This document shows positions 10,345-20,538 of a DNA stretch of 64,000 nucleotides, in pieces. The position numbers and the translations under genes are program-made. Within the stretch, counting starts at the first letter, position 1, and the number at the start of each line of letters is the position of its first letter. The notes beneath the pieces are model-generated. The model saw only the letters and a program-made list of their open reading frames with translations, was not told the DNA's origin and did no database searches. Source of the DNA: Bartonella sp. M0283 (GTDB lineage: Bacteria > Pseudomonadota > Alphaproteobacteria > Rhizobiales > Rhizobiaceae); the NCBI RefSeq assembly GCF_016100455.1, contig NZ_JACFSK010000001.1:1426001-1490000 (forward strand). Direction: 5' to 3'.

Positions 10345-11631
10345 ATGTGTGTAGAAATCAGCCGACTTGGCAATGGTTTGACAATCGTCACGCATACCAT
10401 GCCCCAGATTGAGAGTGTTGCACTCGGCATCTGGGTAAAATCCGGCTCTCGTAACGAAACATATGACGAGCATGGCGTTGCCCATATGCTCGAACATATG
10501 GCTTTCAAAGGCACTGCAAATCGCTCTGCCTATGAAATTGCTGCCGAGATCGAGGATGTAGGCGGAGAAATCAATGCGGCAACAAGCGTTGAAACCACAG
10601 CATATTATGCACGTGTCCTGAAAAATGACGTTCCCCTTGCTGTTGATATTCTTGCCGACATTATCACTTCACCGAAATTCGACGAAGGTGAGCTCGAACG
10701 CGAAAAACAGGTTGTTTTGCAAGAAATCGGTGCTGCAAATGACATGCCCGAAGATATTGTGTTCGACCATTTTACGGAAACAGCATTCCGCCATCAAACA
10801 ATAGGCAGACCTATTCTCGGCACGGCCCAATCCGTTCGTGCATTGACCTCCGATAATTTGCGGAATTTTATGAACGAGCATTATAGCGCCGACCGAATGA
10901 TTTTTGTGGCAACAGGCGCTGTTGACCATCAGGCATTTGTCAAAGAAGTTGAAAAACGGCTTGGCAGTTATCGCGCCCATTCACCGGCACCCCTTGCCGA
11001 TCTTGCCAATTATGTTGGCGGCGATTTCCGCGAATATCGCAATCTCAAAGATGCGCAGGTGCTTTTGGGATTTGAAGGGCGTGCCTATCATATTCGTGAT
11101 TATTACGCCTCCCAAATTCTATCCATCATTCTCGGCGGCGGAATGTCTTCACGCTTATTTCAGGAAGTGCGTGAAAAACGAGGCCTTTGTTATTCGATTT
11201 ACGCATTTCATTGGGGATTTTCGGATATCGGGCTATTCGGCGTTCATGCTGCTTCAAGTGAAGACGGCCTTAGCGACCTTATCCCCGTTATTCTTGACCA
11301 GCTTTATAAGGTCAGTGAAAAGATAGACCAGAAAGAACTTGATCGTGCACGCGAACAATATCGTGCCGGTCTTATTATGTCGCAAGAAAGTCCGTCAAGC
11401 CGGGCTGAGACTATTGCAAGGCAAATGTTGCTTTATGGTCGTCCTATTCCTGCATCTGAGACATTGGAGCGTCTGTCACTTTTGACTGTTGACAGATTGA
11501 CCGATTTGGCTGAACGCTTGTTTATTGATTCAAAACCGACATTGGCAGCAGTGGGAGCAATCGGGCCAATTATGAGTTATGGTGATCTTGTCGCGGCTCT
11601 ATCTTCGGGAGCCGGACGGCGTCCTTATTAA
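10345..11631 (+). CDS. M16-family zinc peptidase (mitochondrial-processing-peptidase-like)
   Basis: Protein of 428 residues with the inverted zinc motif HMLEH (HxxEH) near residues 48-52 and the downstream glutamate expected about 75 residues later in ELEREKQVVLQEI. The second half holds the GGGMSSRLFQEVREKRGLCYS segment typical of the family. No signal peptide is visible, so it is probably cytoplasmic. The alphaproteobacterial branch is the closest bacterial kin of the mitochondrial processing peptidase, but its bacterial substrates are not established. Start ATG has an AAGGAG site 8 bases upstream. It sits directly after thrC, a pairing common in this order. Confidence 0.92.
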   Translation: MCVEISRLGNGLTIVTHTMPQIESVALGIWVKSGSRNETYDEHGVAHMLEHMAFKGTANRSAYEIAAEIEDVGGEINAATSVETTAYYARVLKNDVPLAVDILADIITSPKFDEGELEREKQVVLQEIGAANDMPEDIVFDHFTETAFRHQTIGRPILGTAQSVRALTSDNLRNFMNEHYSADRMIFVATGAVDHQAFVKEVEKRLGSYRAHSPAPLADLANYVGGDFREYRNLKDAQVLLGFEGRAYHIRDYYASQILSIILGGGMSSRLFQEVREKRGLCYSIYAFHWGFSDIGLFGVHAASSEDGLSDLIPVILDQLYKVSEKIDQKELDRAREQYRAGLIMSQESPSSRAETIARQMLLYGRPIPASETLERLSLLTVDRLTDLAERLFIDSKPTLAAVGAIGPIMSYGDLVAALSSGAGRRPY

Positions 11632-11654
11632 GGTAGAGCCAGAAAGGCAATGGC

Positions 11655-12269
11655 ATGTTCAAAATGCCCTTCCGGCGACAGCCGCATAGACAACAGGAAA
11701 AAATCCGCCTCCCGAATTTGAAGGCAGAACATATCTATCTGCGTTTTCCTATGCTCGATGATTATCAGGAATGGGCAACTTTGAGAACCGAAAGCCGTGC
11801 GTTTCTGGAACCATGGGAGCCACTTTGGCCGGCTGACGCTCATACGCTTATCCGTTATAAATCGCATCTCGACCGTTATATTGAAGGTCGCAAAAATGGC
11901 CAATTTTTTGTGTTTTTCGTATTTTTAAACGAAACAAACCATCTTATCGGCGGAATAAGCCTCGGAAACATTCGACGTGGGGTCGTGCAATCAGGCGAAA
12001 TCGGTTACTGGTGCGGAGAGAAATATTCAGGCCACGGTTTTATGCATGAAAGTTTGGAACTGATGATTGATTTTTCTTTTCAACAGCTCAAATTACATCG
12101 TTTGCAAGCTGCCTCTGTTCCGACAAATACACGTTCCATAGCTTTATTGGAGAAGTGTGGTTTTGTCAGAGAGGGGCTGATGCGCGCTTATGTTAAAATT
12201 CATGGTGAATGGCGGGATCATTACCTCTATTCTTTGCTGGAAACCGAAAGACCGATAAAGTCAATTTGA
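11655..12269 (+). CDS. GNAT-family N-acetyltransferase (RimJ-like)
   Basis: Protein of 204 residues resembling RimJ/RimL ribosomal-protein N-terminal acetyltransferases. The LRFPMLDDYQEW entry segment, the ISLGNIRRGVVQSGEIGYWCGEKYSGHGFMHE acetyl-CoA core, and the late NTRSIALLEKCGFVREG motif are all present. It would transfer acetyl from acetyl-CoA to a protein or small-molecule amine; the actual substrate is unknown. The start lies 23 bp past the M16 stop, within the thrC transcription unit, and the GGDEF-EAL gene begins 12 bp downstream. Confidence 0.85.
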   Translation: MFKMPFRRQPHRQQEKIRLPNLKAEHIYLRFPMLDDYQEWATLRTESRAFLEPWEPLWPADAHTLIRYKSHLDRYIEGRKNGQFFVFFVFLNETNHLIGGISLGNIRRGVVQSGEIGYWCGEKYSGHGFMHESLELMIDFSFQQLKLHRLQAASVPTNTRSIALLEKCGFVREGLMRAYVKIHGEWRDHYLYSLLETERPIKSI

Positions 12270-12281
12270 AAGTGAGGCGTT

Positions 12282-15164
12282 GTGAAGACTATAGGCAAGA
12301 CCGTATCTATTTTTATATTCTGGACACTGGGGATGATCGCCCTGTTGTGCCAGTCGGCATTGTCTGTTGAACCCGTCAAAATCTCTTCGCAAGATACGGC
12401 CCTTGATTTATCCCGCGCTGTCGAAATCCACCACATCAAGGGAAACACTTTTCAAACATCAACGGCCGCCGGACCTGATGGTATTGTTCGGCGTATCGAA
12501 ATGCAGGGTAATGGCGACCACGCAGAAAGTGACTGGGCGGTTTTTGCTATAGCCAATCCCACCGACGACCAGATTGACCGCCTGATTGTTACACCGCATT
12601 ATCGGATGGCAGGGTCCGGCCTGTTATGGCCCGATCTTGGTTCGGTGCGCATACAATCGATCACTCCGTCCGAAGGTTTTGCACTTGATAGGCAGTCCAG
12701 TCCCGATTCGGATGTTTTCCGGATTACCATCAATCCGGGAGCAGTTGTCACACTTGTTGCCGAACTCGGTTCATCAAAACTTCCACAAGTCTATCTGTGG
12801 GAACCGGAAGCTTATAAGGATACAATCAATTCTTATACTCTCTACCATGGTATATTGCTCGGCATCTCCGGACTTCTTGCCCTCCTCTTGAGTGTTCTTT
12901 TTGTGGTACGGGGAACTGGCCTTTTTCCGGCAACAGCAGCAGTTGCCTGGGCGGTGCTTGCCTATATCGGCATCGATTTCAATTTTCTGAACAAATTATT
13001 CGTTATCTCGGCGCAAACCGAACCGATCTGGCGAGCTGCCACAGAAGTGGCACTGGCCGCGTCTCTCTTTATCTTCCTCTTTACCTATCTCCACCTAAAC
13101 CGCTGGCACTACCATTTCAGCTATGGAGCGGCGGCCTGGATAATCGCTTTATGCGCACTCGGAGCTTTCGCGATCTATGACCCGACAAGAGCAGCCGGCA
13201 TTGCCCGGCTTTCCTTCGGACTGACCGCCCTACTCGGTATTGTTCTCATTGGCTATCTTTCTATCCGCGGCTATGACCGTGCGATTATGTTGATACCGAC
13301 ATGGCTTCTCATTATCTTTTGGCTTTGCGGAGCTTATGTGTGTGTAACCGGCAAACTTGATAATGATATTGTCCAACCCGCTCTTGCCGGCGGACTGGTC
13401 CTCATCGTTCTTCTTATTGCCTTTACGGTTATGCAACACGCTTTTTCAGGTGGCGCGTTCCATCAAGGCATATTTTCCGATCTCGAAAGGCAGGCTCTTG
13501 CCGTTATGGGAGCGGGCGACATTGTCTGGGATTGGGATGTGCGACGTGACCGTGTGGTTATCAATCCCGATCTATCCATTTATCTCGGTTCCACTGCGGG
13601 TGAATTGAATGGAACAATCCGCAACTGGGTTGAAGCTTTGCACAGCGACGATCGCGATCGCTTTCGTGCCATACTCGATATGATTCTCGATACCCGCAAG
13701 GGCCGGATTGACCAAACATTGCGTTTACGTTCCGGCGACGGACACTATTATTGGTTTGCATTAAGAGCCCGACCTGTCATCGGTTCAGACGGTGAAATTG
13801 TGCGGGTGGTGGGAACACTTGTCAATGTTACCGATCACAAGAAAGCGGAAGAAAGATTATTGCAAGACTCTGTCCATGATAATTTGACTGGCTTGCCAAA
13901 TCAGCAACTTTTCCTTGATCACCTGCAAACTTTTGTCAATCTTGCTGTTGCAGGTCGGCCGATCAGACCGACCGTATTCGTTATCGATTTTGATGGCTTT
14001 CGTAATATAAATTATCAATTCGGCATGTCGGTCGGTGACACATTCCTGCTGACAATTGCACGCCGTCTGGGGCGCCTAATTACACCTGAAGATACACTTT
14101 CGCGCCTCTCGACAGATCGCTTTGCAATCGTCCTCACAAGCCAGACCGATCCTGCCAAAATTGCGGCATTCGCCGACCAATTGCAAAGAACAGTTGCTGC
14201 CCCCATTATTTTTTCGGAACGCGAAGTCAAATTGTCCGCATCTATCGGCCTCATCACATGGACCGAAGGCAATTCAAATGCCGAAGATATGTTGAGTGAC
14301 GCAGAACTCGCAATGATTCACGCCAAAAAAGCCGGTGGCAATAAAATAGAACCTTTCCGTCCCAATTTCCGCACTCTGGGGCTTGAGCGTAACAGCATGA
14401 GCAATGATATTCGCTATGCGCTTCAACGCAACGAAATCAAAGTGCTTTACCATCCGGTTCTTGACCTTAATGACGGACAAATCGTCGGTTTTGAAGCTCT
14501 GATGGAATGGCACCACCCCCGCCATGGAAATTTGTCGGCCGTCGATTTCATTCACACGGCAGAAAGTGAACATGTTGTCATGGCGCTTGCGAAATTTGCT
14601 ATGTCAACTGTCGTTGAAGACCTCGCTCATATTCAGGACCGTTTTCCCAAACAATCATTCTTTGTTTCAGTCAATATTCCGAGCGCAGAGATGGTCCATC
14701 AAGAATTGATCAATGAATTGAAGGCCATTTTGATGCGCAACCCGGTCAATAAGGGACGCTTGATGATGGAAATGTCGGAATCTATTCTGATAGAAAATCC
14801 CGAGCAATCATCCAATCTTCTTGAAAAGATCAAAGCTCTCGGCATCGGACTTGCACTCGACAATTTCGGCACCGGCTATTCTTCTCTCGCTTTTCTCCTA
14901 CGTTACCCCTTCGATATGATAAAACTCGACCGTTCACTTCTTGAAGTCGATAGTTCGAAGAAACGTCTGGTGTTGAAATCCATCATTACAATGGCCCATG
15001 ATCTCGAGCTGAAAGTGATCGCCGAGGGGGTCGAAAAGGAAAACGAAGCCGTTATGTTGCGTGAAGAAGGCTGTGAATTTGTTCAAAGCAATGTATTTAC
15101 GGAGCCTGTAGGCGTTGAAGAGCTCATCACTCTCGTCACAAAACATCCAAAAGCCTCGGTATAA
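12282..15164 (+). CDS. Membrane 7TM-PAS-GGDEF-EAL protein with degenerate catalytic motifs
   Basis: Protein of 960 residues. A signal-like N-terminus is followed by a periplasmic domain (to about 185) and seven or eight membrane segments (about 187-395), arranged like 7TMR-DISM receptors. Then come a PAS domain (about 400-515), a GGDEF domain (about 530-690) and an EAL domain (about 700-955). The GGDEF signature reads STDRF (610-614), so cyclic-di-GMP synthesis is unlikely. The EAL triad (738-740) and E830 are kept, but the DDFGTGYSS metal motif reads D860-N861, losing one metal-binding aspartate. It may sense and bind rather than turn over cyclic di-GMP. The start is GTG, with a GTGAGG-like site, 12 bp after the acetyltransferase. 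Confidence 0.88.
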   Translation: MKTIGKTVSIFIFWTLGMIALLCQSALSVEPVKISSQDTALDLSRAVEIHHIKGNTFQTSTAAGPDGIVRRIEMQGNGDHAESDWAVFAIANPTDDQIDRLIVTPHYRMAGSGLLWPDLGSVRIQSITPSEGFALDRQSSPDSDVFRITINPGAVVTLVAELGSSKLPQVYLWEPEAYKDTINSYTLYHGILLGISGLLALLLSVLFVVRGTGLFPATAAVAWAVLAYIGIDFNFLNKLFVISAQTEPIWRAATEVALAASLFIFLFTYLHLNRWHYHFSYGAAAWIIALCALGAFAIYDPTRAAGIARLSFGLTALLGIVLIGYLSIRGYDRAIMLIPTWLLIIFWLCGAYVCVTGKLDNDIVQPALAGGLVLIVLLIAFTVMQHAFSGGAFHQGIFSDLERQALAVMGAGDIVWDWDVRRDRVVINPDLSIYLGSTAGELNGTIRNWVEALHSDDRDRFRAILDMILDTRKGRIDQTLRLRSGDGHYYWFALRARPVIGSDGEIVRVVGTLVNVTDHKKAEERLLQDSVHDNLTGLPNQQLFLDHLQTFVNLAVAGRPIRPTVFVIDFDGFRNINYQFGMSVGDTFLLTIARRLGRLITPEDTLSRLSTDRFAIVLTSQTDPAKIAAFADQLQRTVAAPIIFSEREVKLSASIGLITWTEGNSNAEDMLSDAELAMIHAKKAGGNKIEPFRPNFRTLGLERNSMSNDIRYALQRNEIKVLYHPVLDLNDGQIVGFEALMEWHHPRHGNLSAVDFIHTAESEHVVMALAKFAMSTVVEDLAHIQDRFPKQSFFVSVNIPSAEMVHQELINELKAILMRNPVNKGRLMMEMSESILIENPEQSSNLLEKIKALGIGLALDNFGTGYSSLAFLLRYPFDMIKLDRSLLEVDSSKKRLVLKSIITMAHDLELKVIAEGVEKENEAVMLREEGCEFVQSNVFTEPVGVEELITLVTKHPKASV

Positions 15165-15419
15165 AGCTTTAATGACCGAATCCACATATTCATCATTATG
15201 CGGACAGTCTACCACAATCAAAGGGATTAAAAGCAAATCAAGTCAAAAGGTTAGAGTGAAGTTATCGGGAGAGTATGATCGGCACAAAACTATTGAAAAG
15301 CCTATAGAGTGCCTCTCCGATTTCCTTAAAAATTAAATGTTTTTTCAAAATCTTCTAGAAGCTCGCGCAAACGGGCTTTTTCGCAATACAAAGATTTTCG
15401 TTGCTGTGACCCGTCTTTT

Positions 15420-16022
15420 TCAAGCGTGTCCTGCCTGTCCGACAAGAAATGTCGGGTCGATACCCATATTCTGTAGACTTTTTTCATATTGATGGTCGAA
15501 ATCCTGAGCAAACAGGAAATCGGCATCAACCGGACTCGTCAGCCAGCCATTGGCAGCGATTTCCGCTTCGAGTTGACCACCTGCCCAGCCGGCATATCCG
15601 AGGGCAATAATTGCGCGTTCCGGCCCTTTGCCCATACTCATTGCCTTCAAGACATCCGTTGTCGATGTCAGGCAGATATCACGGGTGACAGGAATAGTTG
15701 TCCGGCACGCATAATCGTCTGTATGAAGGACAAACCCGCGCGACCGATCGACAGGTCCGCCATTTCTTACCGGAAAAAGTTTTATCGGTTCCGGCAGATG
15801 GATAGCCTGAGCAGCATTAATAATACCAAGCTGTAAAAGGAGATCAGGAAATTTGAGGTCCTGACGCCGATTTAACATAATCCCCATCGCGCCCTCGTCA
15901 GAGTGCGCACAAATGTAAATAACCGCATGGGCAAAACGTTCATCTCCCATACCCGGCATTGCAATAAGCAGATGGCCATTCAAAAAGCCGTCGCGTTTTT
16001 TCATTGTGCTAATTTTATCCAT
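15420..16022 (-). CDS. YqgE/AlgH family protein (UPF0301)
   Basis: Protein of 200 residues with the family's landmark segments [38 protein letters not shown], and the later [13 protein letters not shown]. Family members are conserved cytoplasmic proteins whose biochemical role is not settled. The start at 16022 is an ATG with a weak ribosome binding site; a second in-frame ATG six codons on is an alternative. It is divergently placed from the DsbD-N-like gene. The 255 bp downstream to the GGDEF-EAL gene hold nothing I recognise. Confidence 0.88.
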   Translation of the reverse strand: MDKISTMKKRDGFLNGHLLIAMPGMGDERFAHAVIYICAHSDEGAMGIMLNRRQDLKFPDLLLQLGIINAAQAIHLPEPIKLFPVRNGGPVDRSRGFVLHTDDYACRTTIPVTRDICLTSTTDVLKAMSMGKGPERAIIALGYAGWAGGQLEAEIAANGWLTSPVDADFLFAQDFDHQYEKSLQNMGIDPTFLVGQAGHA

Positions 16023-16121
16023 AATTTAAAAGTAATCGTACATTGACGAGTTGCAAGAAAAAAGTGAAGTTTTTTGACAAAACCCTTCTACAAATTATTC
16101 GTTGGTGACGAGGATGGAGAA

Positions 16122-16931
16122 TTGCGTTTTCTTTTAAAGCTGGTTTCCTTTTTCGTTTTCACCTTGTTTGTATCTTTACCGACATTTGCACAAACAAATT
16201 CACGTGCTGAATTGTTAGCCACCCCCTGGCATGAAATTGATGGCGGGCGTGTGCGTGTTGCACTGAACAATGGTATAGAAGGCAAGCGTTTTGAAGGCAT
16301 AATAGAAGTCGATCTCAAACCGGGTTGGAAAACATATTGGCAAAATCCGGGGAGTTCGGGCATGGCACCATCATTCGACTTTCAACCATCGCTCAATTAC
16401 CAGATTTTATTTCCGGTTCCTCATCTGTTCATAGACGGTAATGATTGGTCTATCGGTTATAAAGGCGGTGTAATGCTGCCTTTTTATGTCGAAAAAGACA
16501 CGAAGAATGCAGCATTCAAAGGACAGTTCACGCTGGGCTTATGCAAAGAAATCTGTATTCCGGTCAATATTCCATTCGACTTTTCAGATATAAGTGACAA
16601 AACGCCGCTTCCAAATTCACTTCTCGCTTGGGCGACAGATAAATTACCAAAAAGCAAGCCTCAAAACCTTGAAATTTCTGCGCGCGAAGATGGACAGTCA
16701 ATAACCATAGCTTTGGAACATATCGATGGCGAGACGATAAAAGCAATTTTTCTGGATGGAAAAACTGACGAAATCGGGCCTGCCGAAATTGTTAAAAAAA
16801 GTGCTCATCAAATAATATTTTCCGCGCGTATCATTTCAAAAAATAGCAATGCCCCACTAAATATCACCTATATCGTTGATGGAGCACCTATAGCCTTTAC
16901 CGGTACATTGGTTGTTGATAAAAAAAATTGA
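16122..16931 (+). CDS. Periplasmic DsbD N-terminal-domain-like protein
   Basis: Exported protein resembling the N-terminal (alpha) domain of the disulfide reductase DsbD, without its membrane and thioredoxin parts. The paired cysteines in LGLCKEICIPV match the DsbD-alpha active-site region, and VDLKPGWKTYWQNPGSSGMAP is a typical family segment. It could accept or pass electrons to periplasmic thiols. Start: I prefer the TTG at 16122, which has GAGG eight bases upstream and yields a clean signal peptide ending in TFAQ. An alternative TTG at 16074 would add 16 polar residues in front. It converges with rnhA, ending 8 bp away. Confidence 0.75.
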   Translation: MRFLLKLVSFFVFTLFVSLPTFAQTNSRAELLATPWHEIDGGRVRVALNNGIEGKRFEGIIEVDLKPGWKTYWQNPGSSGMAPSFDFQPSLNYQILFPVPHLFIDGNDWSIGYKGGVMLPFYVEKDTKNAAFKGQFTLGLCKEICIPVNIPFDFSDISDKTPLPNSLLAWATDKLPKSKPQNLEISAREDGQSITIALEHIDGETIKAIFLDGKTDEIGPAEIVKKSAHQIIFSARIISKNSNAPLNITYIVDGAPIAFTGTLVVDKKN

Positions 16932-16938
16932 ACAGCGT

Positions 16939-17373
16939 TTAGCGGTTTTCATCAACCCCCTTACGGGCAAGTTCGTCACAACGTTCATTTTCGGGGTGGC
17001 CTGCATGGCCTTTGACCCAATGCCAGCTCACTTTATGGCGCAAACGCGCCTCATCCAATTGCTGCCAAAGCTCGGCATTCTTGACCGGTTTTTTTGCGGA
17101 TGTTTTCCAGTTATTCGCCTTCCAGCTATCTATCCAGCTTGAAATGCCATTCCGCACATAGACAGAATCGGTATAAAGATCGACTTCACAAGGCTCTTTC
17201 AATGCATTGAGTGCCTTTATTGCAGCCGTCAATTCCATACGATTGTTCGTGGTATCGGCTTCGCCGCCGTAAAGTTCTTTTGTGACCCCGTTCCAACGCA
17301 AGAGCACTCCCCAACCGCCCGGGCCAGGATTGCCAGAACAAGCACCATCAGTGAATATTTCAATCTGTTTCAA
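16939..17373 (-). CDS. rnhA: Ribonuclease HI
   Basis: Protein of 144 residues degrading the RNA strand of RNA:DNA hybrids. The four acidic catalytic residues are visible in [31 protein letters not shown] and NERCDELAR, and the [10 protein letters not shown] loop is complete. It is the last gene of the minus-strand run ispH-thrB-rnhA, 15 bp after thrB, the order usually found downstream of the cytochrome aa3 oxidase genes in Hyphomicrobiales. Confidence 0.96.
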   Translation of the reverse strand: MKQIEIFTDGACSGNPGPGGWGVLLRWNGVTKELYGGEADTTNNRMELTAAIKALNALKEPCEVDLYTDSVYVRNGISSWIDSWKANNWKTSAKKPVKNAELWQQLDEARLRHKVSWHWVKGHAGHPENERCDELARKGVDENR

Positions 17374-17388
17374 AGGAAGATCCGCGAT

Positions 17389-18348
17389 TTAGAGCCCGAT
17401 TTCAGATGGTTTAATGACGTCTCTGAAAAAATTCAATTTCCGCCAATATTCGAGCGGATCCTTTTTCACAACCAGACTATTTGCCGGTGTGTTGAACCAG
17501 TCATAAAGGCGGGTGAGGAAAAATCTGACCGCTGCTCCACGGGCGAGAACAAGTATATTGTCAATCTCGTTTTGCTGAAGCGGACGAACAGCACAATAGG
17601 CTTTGAGCATCGCCTCGCTTTTGGTGACATTATATGAATAATCACGTTCGAAGCACCAGGCGTTAAGGGCGATGACAAGATCATAGGCAAGCATATCTGT
17701 ACATGCAAAATAGAAATCTATAATGCCGGACATATGATCGTTCAGAAAGAACACATTGTCATTGAAGAGGTCAGCATGGATAACGCCTTGAGGTAGGTCA
17801 TGAGGCCATTTGCTTTCGAGATAATCGAGTTCCTTGTCAATTTCCTTGACGAGGCCGGATGCCAATTCTTCTGCCCGTTCGCGGCTCAAATTCCATAATG
17901 GGCGCCAGGCTTCGATAGAAAGGCCGTTTTTTCGCTTAAGTGGAAAATCAAGCCCTGCCAGATGCATTTTTGCCATGCCTTTTCCGACTTCGCGGCAATG
18001 CTCGACATTCGGTTTTCTGAGCCAGACCCCTTCAAGAAAAGTAACAATAGTGGCGGGTCTTCCCACGAGTTCGCCGATCATTTTTCCGTCTTTACGTTTG
18101 ACGGGTTTCGGGCAGGAAATTCCTTTACCTGCAAGATGATTCATCAATTCGAGGTAGAATGGCAATTCCTCTTTCTTGACACGCTTTTCAAAGAGCGTGA
18201 GGATAAAACGTCCAGCTTCTGTATGGAGCATAAAATTCGAATTTTCGACGCCTTCGGCAATACCTCTATAGGATTGCAGCGCACCAATCGAATAATCATT
18301 TAAAAATTCTGTTAATTCGTCTTCATTGATATCGGTATAAACAGCCAT
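17389..18348 (-). CDS. thrB: Homoserine kinase (ThrB, APH-fold type)
   Basis: Protein of 319 residues phosphorylating homoserine on the threonine pathway. It belongs to the aminoglycoside-phosphotransferase-like homoserine kinase class, not the GHMP class. Evidence is the catalytic loop [13 protein letters not shown] and the metal aspartate in [16 protein letters not shown], together with the N-terminal [17 protein letters not shown] nucleotide loop. It lies 33 bp downstream of ispH and 15 bp before rnhA, so the three genes are probably one transcription unit. It supplies the substrate for threonine synthase at 8.9 kb. Confidence 0.93.
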   Translation of the reverse strand: MAVYTDINEDELTEFLNDYSIGALQSYRGIAEGVENSNFMLHTEAGRFILTLFEKRVKKEELPFYLELMNHLAGKGISCPKPVKRKDGKMIGELVGRPATIVTFLEGVWLRKPNVEHCREVGKGMAKMHLAGLDFPLKRKNGLSIEAWRPLWNLSRERAEELASGLVKEIDKELDYLESKWPHDLPQGVIHADLFNDNVFFLNDHMSGIIDFYFACTDMLAYDLVIALNAWCFERDYSYNVTKSEAMLKAYCAVRPLQQNEIDNILVLARGAAVRFFLTRLYDWFNTPANSLVVKKDPLEYWRKLNFFRDVIKPSEIGL

Positions 18349-18381
18349 TATTCGCCCCTTGCGAGCAAGTTCATGCTTTCG

Positions 18382-19401
18382 TCACTTGTCTTTATCGGGA
18401 ATTCCTTTGCCATTGACAAATTCCATATCTTCCGGAGTCAACACGACTTCCCGCAATTCCCTGTTGACCAAAAAGGTTTCATTTTCAACCGCAGTCTCTG
18501 CAATTTCTATAGTGACATCATAACGTTTTCTGAATGCAGCAATGATTTCATCAACAATTATTTCCGGTGCCGATGCACCGGCAGAAAGACTTACAGTATG
18601 GACATTATCCAAATGATCAAAATCTATTTCGGCTGCGCGTTGCACGAGCAAGGAACGTTTGGCTCCGAAGCGTTCGGCAACCTCTACCAGACGGCGGGAA
18701 TTTGACGAATTCGGCGCGCCGACAATCAGAAACAGGTCACTGCCGGGAGCGGCTCTCCTCACAGCCTCCTGACGATTGGTCGTCGCATAGCAAATCGATT
18801 CAGCTGCCGGTGGTTCGATATCGGGAAACCGCCGTTTCAGTACAGCGATAATTTCAGCCGTATCTTCCACCGACAAGGTTGTTTGGCTGACAAATCCGAG
18901 TTTTTGACCGGGTAATGGCTGATAATTTTCGGCATCCTCAACATTTTCAATCAAAGTTACAGTTCCCGGGTCAACCTGTCCCATAGTTCCGATAACTTCG
19001 GGATGACCGGAATGGCCAATCAGAATGACATGACGCCCGTTACGCTGATGACGCATAGCCTGTTTATGCACTTTTGAAACCAGCGGGCAGGTTGCATCAA
19101 GATAAAAAAGATTTTGCAGTCGTGCCGTTTCAGGTACCGATTTCGGTACACCATGGGCTGAAAAAATAACCGGTTGGTTATGATGTTCGGCTGGTATTTC
19201 ATCGAGCTCTTCGACAAAAATTGCGCCTCGCGCCTGCAAGCCTTCTACGACATAGCGATTATGCACGATTTCGTGGCGCACATAGACCGGCGCTCCATAT
19301 TTTTTCAAAGCGAGAATGACTATCTGTATTGCTCTGTCGACACCGGCACAAAAGCCGCGCGGTCCGCAGAGGCGAATTGTTAATGGTGGTTTCGATATCA
19401 T
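18382..19401 (-). CDS. ispH: 4-hydroxy-3-methylbut-2-enyl diphosphate reductase
   Basis: Protein of 339 residues catalysing the last step of the methylerythritol phosphate pathway, giving IPP and DMAPP. The three iron-sulfur cysteines are in GPRGFCAGVDRAI, DATCPLVSKVH and ESICYATTNRQ; GAPNSSNSRRLVE and the SAGASAPE segment complete the active site. dxs and ispE elsewhere in the window belong to the same pathway. In related genomes ispH follows SURF1 of the cytochrome oxidase cluster. Here it directly follows the small coxF gene with a 43-bp gap. Confidence 0.96.
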   Translation of the reverse strand: MISKPPLTIRLCGPRGFCAGVDRAIQIVILALKKYGAPVYVRHEIVHNRYVVEGLQARGAIFVEELDEIPAEHHNQPVIFSAHGVPKSVPETARLQNLFYLDATCPLVSKVHKQAMRHQRNGRHVILIGHSGHPEVIGTMGQVDPGTVTLIENVEDAENYQPLPGQKLGFVSQTTLSVEDTAEIIAVLKRRFPDIEPPAAESICYATTNRQEAVRRAAPGSDLFLIVGAPNSSNSRRLVEVAERFGAKRSLLVQRAAEIDFDHLDNVHTVSLSAGASAPEIIVDEIIAAFRKRYDVTIEIAETAVENETFLVNRELREVVLTPEDMEFVNGKGIPDKDK

Positions 19402-19444
19402 AATCTGTCCTTGAGAAGCGCCCTTTACCTAAGGCATAAAACTT

Positions 19445-19591
19445 TCAGGCACTCACATGCGCCATTGTGGCTGCATATACAAGAAGAACGAATAGGAAAA
19501 GTGCTATAGCCAAACCTTTTGCCCGATGGCGCTGCGCTTTTTTCTGAATTTCTGTAAGTGCAATCTGGTCAAGATGCTTTTGCTCGTCCAT
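19445..19591 (-). CDS. coxF: CoxF-like small membrane protein of the cytochrome oxidase locus
   Basis: Reading frame of 48 codons between ctaB and ispH. The first 25 residues are polar and basic (MDEQKHLDQIALTEIQKKAQ), followed by one hydrophobic helix of about 20 residues and a short tail. Size, topology and position after ctaB match CoxF, a small protein found between ctaB and ctaG in alphaproteobacterial oxidase operons. It starts 3 bp after the ctaB stop, implying translational coupling. Its partner genes ctaG and ctaE, normally next, are absent. The function of CoxF is not well defined. Confidence 0.75.
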   Translation of the reverse strand: MDEQKHLDQIALTEIQKKAQRHRAKGLAIALFLFVLLVYAATMAHVSA

Positions 19592-19593
19592 TG

Positions 19594-20538
19594 TCACGCT
19601 CCCAAATAGCTTATGAGGCGAGTAGCCAGCGATTCTACGAGTAATATAGCAAAGAGAGCAGCGAGATAGATTAGCGAAAAGAAAAACAATTTCTTTGCCT
19701 TTACCACTGTTTGCTCACGTTGTTTGGTTTTCCAGAGTTCATAAGAATAATAGATAAAAACAACACCTAAAATCGTGGACAAAATTCCATAAGTGATGCC
19801 CGCAAAACCTATGAAATAGGGAGCAATGCCGCAAAGAGCCATGAGAATTGCGTAAACCAATATCTGATTTTTGGTCGACCGTTCACCTTTCACATTAGGC
19901 ATCATAGGGATATGCGCCTCGCCGTAATCGGTGGTGACAAAAAGCGAAAGTGCCCAGAAATGCGGCGGGGTCCACATAAATATGATGAGGAATAATATAA
20001 CGCTCTCGATACTGATTGTGCCTGTTGCTGCTGCCCATCCAATCATAGGAGGAAAAGCACCGGCGGCACCGCCAATAACAATGTTTTGCGGTGTCGAACG
20101 TTTAAGCCACATTGTATAAATCACGACATAAAAGAATATTGTAAAGGCAAGGAATGCGGCCGAAAACCAGTTGATGAAAATGCCCATTGTGAATACCGAC
20201 AAGGCAGAAAGCACAAGCCCGAAAACCAGCACTTCTCCGCCAGTTACCTTGCCAGCAGGTATCGGACGTTTTCTGGTGCGTTTCATGATGGCATCAATGT
20301 CGGCATCATACCACATATTCAAAGCACCGGATGCTCCGCCGCCAACAGCAATACATAAAATCGCAACAAAGCCTAAAACCGGATTGATAGGTTCGGGGGC
20401 AACCATCATGCCGACAAGAGCTGTAAAGACCACAAGTGACATCACCCGCGGTTTTAACAGAATTATATAGTCATTCGCATCGGCCGGAGAAGCAATCGGC
20501 ATATGCGGTTGAGGCGATTCTTGCTTTGATATAGACAT
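19594..20538 (-). CDS. ctaB: Protoheme IX farnesyltransferase (heme O synthase)
   Basis: UbiA-superfamily membrane protein of 314 residues. It farnesylates heme B to heme O, needed directly by bo3-type and as a precursor by aa3-type oxidases. The first aspartate-rich motif is in [15 protein letters not shown] and RKRPIPAG follows; several membrane helices span the chain. Its reading frame looks fully intact, unlike the catalytic sites of neighbouring ctaD. That suggests heme O is still used by some oxidase elsewhere in the genome. A 540-bp non-coding gap separates it from ctaD, where these genes are normally adjacent. Confidence 0.95.
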   Translation of the reverse strand: MSISKQESPQPHMPIASPADANDYIILLKPRVMSLVVFTALVGMMVAPEPINPVLGFVAILCIAVGGGASGALNMWYDADIDAIMKRTRKRPIPAGKVTGGEVLVFGLVLSALSVFTMGIFINWFSAAFLAFTIFFYVVIYTMWLKRSTPQNIVIGGAAGAFPPMIGWAAATGTISIESVILFLIIFMWTPPHFWALSLFVTTDYGEAHIPMMPNVKGERSTKNQILVYAILMALCGIAPYFIGFAGITYGILSTILGVVFIYYSYELWKTKQREQTVVKAKKLFFFSLIYLAALFAILLVESLATRLISYLGA

